Of a stretch of DNA of 64,000 bases, positions 55,676 through 64,000 are shown one piece after another; the stretch's first letter is position 1, and each line of letters opens with the position of its first letter. Made by a program: the position numbers and the translations under genes. The notes below the pieces were generated by a model. That model saw only the letters and a list, made by a program, of their open reading frames with translations, ran no database searches and was not told where the DNA came from. Source of the DNA: Gigaspora margarita (lineage: Eukaryota; Glomeromycota; Glomeromycetes; Diversisporales; Gigasporaceae); the NCBI GenBank assembly GCA_009809945.1, contig WTPW01000625.1, positions 106,681 through 170,680 of the forward strand. The letters run 5' to 3'.

Positions 55676-56014
55676 TTATTATAAGATATAATTTTGATAA
55701 TTTTATTATAATTTTTAAGATAATAATAAATAAATAAAAAAAAATTTAGGTTTGTAAAGTAGTCATACAAATAACATACCAGGAATGTAGTTATGCAAAT
55801 AACAGAGTATATGGTTTCCTGCTATTTAGAATAGCAAGTTCACAACATCTTGCACTTGATTTGACATTAAAAATCTATAATTCACATGTCAAAATGCTGT
55901 GCTAACATAACATGCTATCCTTTTTAATACGGATAATATAAAATGCTCTAACAAAATATCTTATTCTAGTTTTAACCAAAAGAAAATATGGATTGATTAT
56001 AATTAAAATTACTA
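55676..56014. other. Spacer with the second 143-bp repeat
   Basis: After the array end (to about 55700) an A+T-rich stretch leads to 55778-55925, the second copy of the direct repeat at 52373-52515. No gene. Confidence 0.6.
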
Positions 56015-56016
56015 TA

Positions 56017-57447
56017 GTCCAGAGTGAAAATGTAGATACACGATAACTAAAAATTTAAAATTTTCTATATATGAAAGTTTTTTAGTTTTAACAATTTAAT
56101 TACAATTTTTTTATACTAAATAAAGTAGATTTTAAGCTATTTTTTAATACATTTTTTATTATATTTTAAAGACATTATTGTATAATAAAATTTTTTTAAA
56201 ATTTAATTTTTTTAAAAAAATTTTTTTTTAAAAAAAATTTTAATTTTTACTATTTATGCTACCAATATGCAGCTTTAGATATTTGTACTACACAATTGCA
56301 TTGCTATGCATAGCTAAATATATAGTTAAATTTTAAGCTTAATAGGATTAGTAGTTATTAAAATATAATTTTTAAAATTTAATTGCTAATTTGTCTAAGA
56401 AGGATAGAATTTTCTATACACAAATTATTATTAAATTTATTGTAACTATGAAATCTTTTTTCTACTATAGTAAACTATTTTTTTACTATATAATATATTT
56501 TAATTTTCTAAATAAAAATGTAGAGAAACTTTTTTATATATAATATAATAAAATCATTAATATTAGTTTAGTAGATTACAGAATATTTCTATTTTAATTT
56601 TGTAACTATATAAAATTTTTATAATTATAGAGAAAAAAACTTTTGTACTACCTTTATTATTATATAAACTCTATAGTAATTTGCACTGTAGTAACTATAT
56701 AATAATACTATTGTTCTTATATAGATGGCTAATTAATTTTCAAATTACTATATTTTATAAACATTGTTACAAAATTTACTATATAAATTTGGGAGGAATC
56801 TATTTGTCACCTGTGACATACTTATTTGTCACTGCTTTATTTATAACTCAAAATTTTACTAAGATAATACCTATTGTACTTCTAACAAAAAATGATCCTT
56901 TCGCAATTCTGTATTAATTTTAACTCTAATTCTAATCTAATTTTACTTTAACATTAATATGGCCTTATTTGCAGTAACAAATAAATGTGTCACAGGGGGT
57001 GACAAATACATTTATTCATAAATTTGTATAATTTTTTATAATTTTTTATAATTTTTATGAAAATAGTAATTTAGTTATAAATTTTAAAAATTTATATTTT
57101 AATTACTACTAATCCAATTAAACTCAAATTTTAACCATATATTTAGCATATATATGGCAATGCATTTGCTTAGTATAAGATTCTAAAGTTGTATATTGGT
57201 AGTGTAAATAACAAAAATTTTAAATTTTTTTTAAAAAAATTTTTTTTTAAAAAAAATTGAATTTTAAAAAATTTTATTAGACAATAAATTTTGCTAATAT
57301 AAAAATAAAATAAAAATTTATTAAAGATAGCCTAGAACTACTTTAATTAAAATAAAAAATTGTAATTAAATTGTTAAAACTAAAACTTTTATATATAGAA
57401 AATTTAAATTTTTAGTTATTGTATATCTACATTTTTGCACTAGACCA
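56017..57447. mobile_element. 1.43-kb palindrome, TA-flanked
   Basis: Inverted ends gtccagagtgaaaatgtaga (left) and tctacatttttgcactagac (right) with TA on both sides. Complementarity continues through t/a-rich blocks (aacaatttaattacaatttt and ttaatcc-type) toward an inner palindrome at about 56790-57015 (atttgtcacctgtgacata, tgtgtcacagggggtgacaa). The inner one may be a separate MITE inserted at the centre. The plus frame at 56681-56917 is a shadow. Confidence 0.75.
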
Positions 57448-57572
57448 TACCAATAAATTTATAATTCATTATAAGAGGTTTCATATTTCAAAAATAAAAA
57501 GTTTAAAAAATTTTATTTGCATATTAAAATTTGAATCAGAAAATAGAAGTATTTAAAGATAACTGCACCAAG

Positions 57573-57904
57573 GGTCTAGACACTTTTGCAATAAAATGAT
57601 GTAGTGCATGAGAATTAACCAATCAGAGAATATAAATTTTGATCTTCTCAGATCAGTCCAATATTAAAACAAAACATATGTACAAGAAGAATAAAAGAGA
57701 AAATAGTGAATATACTCAAAAACTAGTATTTAAATCAATTTTGAAAACTATATAAAAATGTCCAAAATATGATTTTATTTATAAATAGTGGCCTTTTAAG
57801 TTTATATATACAAACTCTAACTCTAACCTTAATATAAAGCCAAAAAGTTAATCTGAATTATACTACACTACATAATGGTCATGTTACTGCAAAAGTGTCT
57901 AGAC
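57573..57904. mobile_element. MITE with gtctagacacttttgca ends
   Basis: gtctagacacttttgcaata at the left and tactgcaaaagtgtctagac at the right are inverted repeats. The next ~15 bases (gatgtagtg / cactacata) also pair. The interior is A+T-rich. The ends resemble those of mariner-type elements. Confidence 0.75.
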
Positions 57905-57915
57905 TCCTGGAGGAG

Positions 57916-58272
57916 CCATTTAAAGATTCTTATTTAATGAATTAAGTAAAAAATTTTTTTTTGTTTTATAACCAAGACCTTGCTCCTTTTTATTTATTAA
58001 GTTTATATTATTATATGCAGAAGAGAATAATATACTACAACTATGAGAAAAAAGAAGTCCAGACTTAATGATGGCCTTCCACTACCTTCAATCTTTATCT
58101 GAGGCCTAAAGTTAGCTGAACAAGCTATTTACAATAACCTGTTAGACTTTTGAAATAAACATTGTTAATATTAATAACCTGTTCTGTCTAACTGGCCCAG
58201 GTTTTAGTATATTAAATAAAAAGCAGTCATATAGACCGGACTGCTTAAAACAAAAGCTTCTAGAATCTTCAT
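57916..58272. other. Spacer, no gene
   Basis: A+T-rich, no repeat recognised. It lies directly downstream of the minus-strand frame at 58273-58782. Confidence 0.4.
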
Positions 58273-58782
58273 CTAGTGGTTTCCTTGTAAGTCTCGCACG
58301 TCATTCCATATTACTTGTTTCCAAGTCACTCGTAATGGTTGTATCCAATATAGTTGGTGTCTTTCCTTTTTAAGAGTAGTAAAAACTGCAGATCTTTTAG
58401 AGGGGGTATACCAAAAAGCCCCCTTTTTTGAAAATTCTTCGCAAACCAATGACACCAAAGGAAATTCACTTGTAGCCATAGTAAAGACAGTAGTTCTTCC
58501 TGTATAAGCCCAAAATTCATCAGGGAGCTGCCAAGTACTTCTTGGGTTTTGATGAGTGATAAACTCTAAGCTTGTCAGCAGGTAGTCTATAAACTTTACC
58601 TCTAAATGACAAGTGCCAGTTTTGTAGTGAGTAACAAACTCTAAAGCTATTAGCAGATACTCAGTTAACTGTATCCCTAAATAATAGCTACTGGGTTGCA
58701 TATTTTTATTAGTTTTTTCACTATTTCTTTTAGACTTTACTTCTGAAGTATTAGCGTATTTGTTGGAACAGGTGATCAGCAA
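58273..58782 (-). CDS. Hypothetical protein with internal repeat, 169 codons
   Basis: An uninterrupted minus-strand frame, the longest outside elements apart from the F-box gene. Two adjacent segments repeat each other: TEYLLIALEFVTHYKTGTCH (about 58625-58685) and IDYLLTSLEFITHQNPRSTW (about 58530-58590), from a tandem DNA duplication of about 100 bp. The C-terminal half is rich in aromatic residues (AFWYTPSKRSAVF, YWIQPLRVTWKQVIW). No transmembrane segment, signal peptide or known domain is visible. It may be an exon of a gene or a decayed element frame. I do not recognise it. Confidence 0.4.
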   Translation of the reverse strand: MLITCSNKYANTSEVKSKRNSEKTNKNMQPSSYYLGIQLTEYLLIALEFVTHYKTGTCHLEVKFIDYLLTSLEFITHQNPRSTWQLPDEFWAYTGRTTVFTMATSEFPLVSLVCEEFSKKGAFWYTPSKRSAVFTTLKKERHQLYWIQPLRVTWKQVIWNDVRDLQGNH

Positions 58783-58960
58783 GTAGAGTTATGAAAGATC
58801 CTTATTATTTTTTTGTAAAAAATTTTTATTATGCAGATCAGCAAACTATTTTTAATGGTTTAATTTTGCTGGTATGGTCTTTTTATTTTTGGTTGTGCAG
58901 TTTACTGGCTTTTGCCTTATAGTTTGTAGTATATTGGGGTTTTCAGTTTTTTTTATACTA

Positions 58961-59140
58961 TCGTATATTACCGAATAGAAGCAACTACTGTATAGAAGCT
59001 GCCCCTCAATTTTGGATCCAAAAATCTGAAAACAGTTACTATGTTTTAATAGTAAAATTAGACCCGAATAGAAGCTACCCCCCACGATTTAGCCCAAAAA
59101 AATCATAAATTTTTGGTTGCTTCTATTCAGTAATATACGG
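58961..59140. mobile_element. MITE with TA duplication, 180 bp
   Basis: Tips tcgtatattaccgaatagaa and, inverted, ccgtatattactgaatagaa, flanked by TA (58959-58960, 59141-59142). Inside, gaatagaagctgcccc and gaatagaagctacccccc repeat. It lies in a ~55-bp direct repeat (ggcttttgccttatagtttg at 58907 and ggcttttgcattatatagtt at 59146), so the host sequence was tandemly duplicated. The minus-strand frame here is a shadow. Confidence 0.82.
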
Positions 59141-59142
59141 TA

Positions 59143-60440
59143 TTTGGCTTTTGCATTATATAGTTTGTAGTATATTTGTCTTTTTAATTTTTTTTATACT
59201 ATCTACTATGCATAATGCACTATAATCAAACTGAATCTAAATTTATTCTAAATTCTATATAAGAAGCACTGGCCACTAAGTGTCAGGCACAAAATTTGTA
59301 AGTGCATTTATTGAGTTTGATGTTATTATCTAATTATGATTATGTATGTACTTTTTAGATTTTATAAATTTGATTATTTTTTTTTGCTAAGTAGATAAAT
59401 TGATAATTAGTAATTGTTAAAGGCTATAATGAAAATTTTAGTGAAATTCTTAATTAAATCTGTGATTCAGTAACATGGTATAAGGCATAAATAGCAAGAT
59501 GCCAATTAGGTACAAATCAGATTAAAATCAAAACTTTATTTATACACAGTTAGCTATATTTTTATAGACCTATATATAATAAGAATAGAAAACTAGCTAT
59601 AATCAGCTTTAGCTATAGCTATAGACAATATTAGCTAAACTAAAGGGTTTGTTAACTAGCTAAAATTATAACTAATACTATACATATGGGTCTAAATTGT
59701 CTTTGACTTGTTATAATGGCAAAAATATTTTAGGTAGTTATCTAAAATATTTTTGACTGCTAAATGCAACTATTATTTTTCAATAATAAATTATTTATTA
59801 TTCTCTATTACTACTTTTTTTTGCATTTTTAATTCATACCAAAAATCATAATTTCTTAATTCTTTTGAATATTCTTAAAATTTTTGCCAAGGTACAAAAC
59901 TTGTATTATCCTGAATAAATTAAAATTGCTTGTATATAGTTTATATATGTAAGTAATAATTAATATAGTTCAACTGATATGAATTATTAATTATAAATAA
60001 ATATTCAAATGTATTGTTTTAATGTATAAAAATTTAGCTAGCATTTAATATTTAAATAAGCATATATTAATTCATTTTTATTCACTTTTTATTTATTTAT
60101 GTTTTTTTTATCTTTAAATTTTTCTGCTAGCTTCTTTTTAATAATTGTTAAAATGGATAATAATTTTAAAATGACAATTTAGAATTAACATAAATTCAAA
60201 AATAATACAAAACAAGAATATATAATCAACTTTTTATTATTACTAACAGATCATTTTAAGATTCAAATTGTGTTTATTGCAATTTTATTTAGATAAATTA
60301 ATTTGATTTTATTATTGTTTATTATTATTTTAAAAAAATCAATACTATAATTTAATCTACAAGGATTATAAGGGTTTAACTCTTTTAAAAATTGATTTAT
60401 TACAATATTAATTATATTATATAGTTAATAGATGCATAGC
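59143..60440. other. A+T-rich stretch, no gene
   Basis: Short runs of agctatagctatag near 59600 and many a/t tracts. I see no coding frame or element. Confidence 0.45.
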
Positions 60441-60609
60441 AACCAATAACAGTTTATTTGGCAGGTGAAAGATCTGAAGAATTACAGAGTGATTGTTTTA
60501 TATAACAAATAAAAAAGCATCTATTTTTGAATTTAATGAGCTAACCTAAACTATGAAAAGGCACAGATTGTGAGCACATTAAATTCAAAGCCAGATGTGC
60601 TGTTATTGG
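60441..60609. mobile_element. Small foldback element
   Basis: accaataacag at the left and ctgttattgga at the right are inverted, and agcatctatttttgaattta pairs with ttaaattcaaagccagatgtg. About 170 bp, no coding content. Confidence 0.55.
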
Positions 60610-60981
60610 ATACAAAACATCCAATAACAGATTTGTGTTTCTTTCTCTTTATAACAAAAAACCTTTAAGCTTAATCAAGTCTATTTGGCATATAAATAGT
60701 ACTTATACAACCTATATTTATTATTAAAAAAAATACAAATAATGTAAATAATATATTCTATTTTAGAAAATTTTAATTTTATGATTACTTATATAACCTG
60801 TAACATTCCTAGTTTTAGCATAAATGTGCTATGCAGCTACCCTAATAGGGTTAACTATTATCATGAATAGTATTAGCAAAATATTGCATTTGATTGGATA
60901 TATAGTTAACATATTAATAGCTGTGCTAGTATAATATACTGCTATTGAACTCATATGTGATAGGTATAATATCATATACTG
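60610..60981. other. A+T-rich spacer
   Basis: No gene. ctatcatgaatagtattagc near 60855 resembles the tips of the neighbouring MITE family. Confidence 0.4.
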
Positions 60982-61177
60982 TATCCTATCATGAATAAGC
61001 ACCCTTTTTAAAATTTTAAACTTAAATATCTTAACAATTAACTCATAAATTTAATAAAATTTGCTTTATTTCAATTTTATAAATTTATAAAATTGAAATA
61101 AATCAAATTTTATTAATTTATAAGAGTTAATTGTTGAGATATTTAAGTAAAAAAGGGTGTTTATTCATGATAGAATA
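60982..61177. mobile_element. Palindromic MITE, family tatcctatcatgaataagc, copy 3
   Basis: Tips tatcctatcatgaataagc and, inverted, tattctatcatgaataaac. The interior is diverged from the copies at 6740 and 7779 but has the same layout. Confidence 0.75.
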
Positions 61178-61178
61178 T

Positions 61179-62402
61179 ACGTTTTTGATACTCCTGACTT
61201 ACTTTTTTGATACTAATAAACATGCAGATCCTGGTAAAAATAAAAAATTTAAAACTTTGAGCACAAATATCTTGACAACTACATGCTTGAATCTTATAAA
61301 ACCTTTTCAATTTGAATTCTATGTATTCATAGAATTCAAATAAAAAAATTCATCAAATTTAGCCATGTGGTTGTCAAAATATTTTTACTCAAAATTAAAG
61401 AAAATTTAAATGCCTATCAAAATAGAAGCTGTACCAAATTTCTCTCTAACTTTGAGCAAAAATATCTCAATAACCATCTGACCAAATTTGATAAATTTTT
61501 GTTGTTTAAATCCTATGGATTCATAGAATTTGAATAAAAAAATTTTTATCAAATTTAGTCAAGTGACTATCAAAATACCTTTACTCAACATTTAAATGCC
61601 TATCAAATAGAAATTTTCTTACTAACTTTGAGCAAAGCTATCTCGATAACAGTCTGTTTAAATTTTATAAAATTTTTTATCTTTCAATTCTATGCATTTA
61701 TAAAATTTCATTAAAAAATTTTTATTGCATTTAGTCAAGTGGGTGTTGAGATATCTTCACTCAAAGTTAGAAAGAAAATTTTGCATTAATATACATTTTG
61801 ATTTTTTCTTTGAGCAAAGATACCTTGACAACTACTTGATTAAATGTGATGATTTTTTTTAATTCTATGAATTTATAGAATTCAAATAAAAAAGTTTTAT
61901 CAAATTCAGTTAGATAGTTATCAAGATATCTTCACTTAAAGTTAGAAAGAAAATTTGCTATAGCTTCTATTTTGATAGACGTTTTGATTTTTCTCTAAAG
62001 ATATCTTAATAACACTTAACTTAATTCGATAAAAATTTTTTTATTTGAATTCTATGAATCCATAAAATACAAACAAAAAAAGTTTTATCAAATTTGGTCA
62101 GATGGTTATCAAGATATCTTTACTCAAATTTAGCAAGAAATTTGGCGCAGCTTCTATTTTAATAGGAGTTTTGATTTTCTCTAATTTTGAGCAAAGATAT
62201 CTCAACAACCACAGGCTAAATTTGATTAATTTTTTTTTATTTGAATTTTATGAATCCATAGAATTCAAATCGAAAAGGTTTATCAGGTTCAAGCAGATAG
62301 TTGTCAAGATATCTTTGCTCAAAGTTTTAAATTTTTTATTTTTACTGGGATCTGCATGTTGATTAGTATCAAAAAAGTAAGTGCAAGAGTATCAAAAATG
62401 TA
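61179..62402. mobile_element. Long palindrome A with internal hairpins
   Basis: Outer ends acgtttttgatactcctgac and, inverted, acatttttgatactcttgca pair, then catgcagatcctggtaaaaa with its complement near 62345. Inside are about six diverged blocks of ~180 bp, each with ttgagcaaagatatctcaac and a small palindrome like ttgaattctatgaattcat. The 62102-62362 and 61131-61343 frames are shadows. Confidence 0.72.
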
Positions 62403-62403
62403 A

Positions 62404-62712
62404 ATTTTGCGGACATAGGATTGATTTCCAGTCACATGATCTTCTGTTATCAATAGTCTTTGAGAAAAAAATTAATTTATGCTAGGGCTTGGGTACATAA
62501 TAGTGGTTAGAAAGTCTGCTATATACCAAAATTGTGTGAGAAAACTTTTTTGTTAGAGCCAGAAGGATGATTTGCTAGTCTAAATTTTGCAATAAATACG
62601 ATTTTTGCAAGGTGTTTTGAATTTTTCTAATTGTGTTACATTACACCTAATCATGATTTTTAATTGGCTAATTTACGTCAGAAGATCACATGAACAGAAA
62701 ATTGATCCTATG
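62404..62712. repeat. Palindrome C between A and B
   Basis: cataggattgatttccagtc with acatgatcttctg (62413-62447) pairs with cagaagatcacatgaacaga and ttgatcctatg (62680-62711). The interior is unpaired and A+T-rich. Confidence 0.6.
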
Positions 62713-62728
62713 CCCTGGTATCGGATGG

Positions 62729-63816
62729 TCTACAGGCACGTGCCAAATCACATGATTTTACACATACCAAATATCATGTGACATATATGTACATAAGTTG
62801 TCGAAGTAGGAATTTTCTTAATTTTTGGGCAAAGTTTCTCAACAATTGTCTAATAGAATTCAATGAAAAAAATTGTTTAAATCATTCTACAAATTAGCAG
62901 AATTCATTAAAAAAAAAGGTTCCATGAATTCTTTCAAGTTGTTATCAGGAATTTTTCACTCAAAGTTTGAAAAAATTTCCATAACTTCTAAGAAAATAGT
63001 CATGATAAAAATCTAAACTTTAAATGAAAATTTCTCACTAACTATTTGATAGAAATTTTTAATGACTTCTACAAATTGACAGAATTCATTTTAAAAAAAA
63101 TTCTTTGAATTTCATCAGTTAGTTGTCAAGAAAATTTCGTTCAAAGTTTGAAAATATTTTCTATTGTCCCTTAATAAAATAGCTGTAACAGAAATTTCCC
63201 AATTTTGAATGAAAGTCTCTTGACACTACTTAATAGAATTTGTTGAAATTTTTTTTAAATAAATTCTATTAAATATCATGTTCATTTAAAAAAAATTTCA
63301 GCGAATTCTATCAAGTAGTTCTTGAGAAATTTTTGTTCAAAATTTAGAAAATTTTCAGTTGCGGCTATTTTCTTAGAAACGATGAAATTTTTTTTCAAAC
63401 TTTGAACGAAATTTCTCAACAAATACTCAGTAGAATTCGATGAAAAAATTTTTAAATGAATTATATCAATTCGTAAAAGTTATTTAAAATTTTCTATCGA
63501 ATTCTATCAATAGTTATTGAGAAATTTTTGTTCAAAGTTTAGGTGATTTTTTTCGCAGCTATTTTCTTAGATGGTAGTGGAAATTTTTCCAAACTTTGAG
63601 TGAAACTTTCTCGACAACTACTTGATAGAATTCGATGAAAATTTTTTTAAATGTATTCTACTAATTTGTTGAATTTATTTAACCAAATTTTATTGATTCT
63701 ATTAGGCAGTTGTCATCCAAAAATTAAGAAAAATTCTACTTCGACAACTTACGTACACATATATCACATGATATTTGGTACGTGCAAAATCACGTGATTT
63801 GGTACGTGCCCGTAGA
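62729..63816. mobile_element. Long palindrome B
   Basis: tctacaggcacgtgccaaat at the left and tggtacgtgcccgtaga at the right pair, then atcatgtgacatatatgtac and aagttgtcgaagtaggaatt with complements near 63745-63775. Inside are repeated blocks with tttctcaacaattgtctaat and caaagtttgaaaa. CpG appears mainly at the ends. Confidence 0.72.
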
Positions 63817-63828
63817 CGCAAATCTTAC

Positions 63829-64000
63829 GTTTTTGATACTCCTGCACTTACTTTTTTGATACTGATCGACATGAAAATCCCAGTAAAAATAAGAATTTTC
63901 AAAACTTTGAGCTAAGATATCTTGGCAACCATAAGACCAAATTTGGTAAAACTTTTTTTATTTGAATTCTATGGCTTCATAGAATTCAAATAAAAAAAAA
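63829..64000 (+). mobile_element. Start of a second copy of palindrome A
   Basis: acgtttttgatactcctgca, gatactgatcgacatg and ccagtaaaaataagaat match the left end of 61179-62402. The copy runs off the window. Confidence 0.7.

Overview
The window is A+T-dominated eukaryotic DNA made almost entirely of transposable elements at different stages of decay. Long near-perfect palindromes, miniature inverted-repeat elements (MITEs), tRNA-headed SINE-like elements, truncated LINEs, two LTR retrotransposons and relics of DNA transposons are stacked inside one another. Short GT-AG introns (about 75 nt), an F-box gene, Ty3-type gag/pol relics, pogo- and Tc1-type transposases and TTAGGG-type motifs fit a repeat-bloated early-diverging fungus. 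An arbuscular-mycorrhizal (Glomeromycotina) genome is my best guess. That is inference from composition and element types; no sequence here names the organism.

Layout. 1-10 kb: palindromic and foldback elements, several of one family. 10-20 kb: a 1.05 kb near-perfect palindrome, a 59-bp minisatellite, pogo- and hAT-type MITEs and tRNA-headed retroelements. 20.9-22.6 kb: a 5'-truncated LINE with an RNase H end. 22.6-34.6 kb: a decayed minus-strand Ty3/Gypsy element, broken in its integrase by a 1.44 kb DNA element (itself hit by a 141-bp hAT MITE) and in its 5' LTR by a SINE. 35.2-39.2 kb: a hAT-like element holding a hAT MITE and a pogo-like element, whose transposase gene is again broken by a MITE. 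39.5-42.9 kb: less repetitive sequence with the one gene I consider intact, a three-exon F-box gene on the minus strand (40600-41423). 43.0-46.8 kb: a young LTR element with about 97% identical LTRs, a damaged gag and two unexplained basic frames where pol should be. 47-51 kb: a Tc1 relic in a foldback element, then an array of alternating palindromes. 51.5-55.7 kb: two SINEs and another truncated LINE. 56-64 kb: more kilobase-scale palindromes.

No operon-like or defence-like system is present. The strongest leads are the hidden F-box gene, the alternating-palindrome array, the young LTR element with an unexplained coding region, the tRNA-headed retroelement family (five full-length or headed copies and one headless copy), and the contrast in CpG content between young or genic DNA and old repeats. 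I worked by eye, so coordinates of degraded elements are approximate unless target-site duplications (TSDs) fix them.
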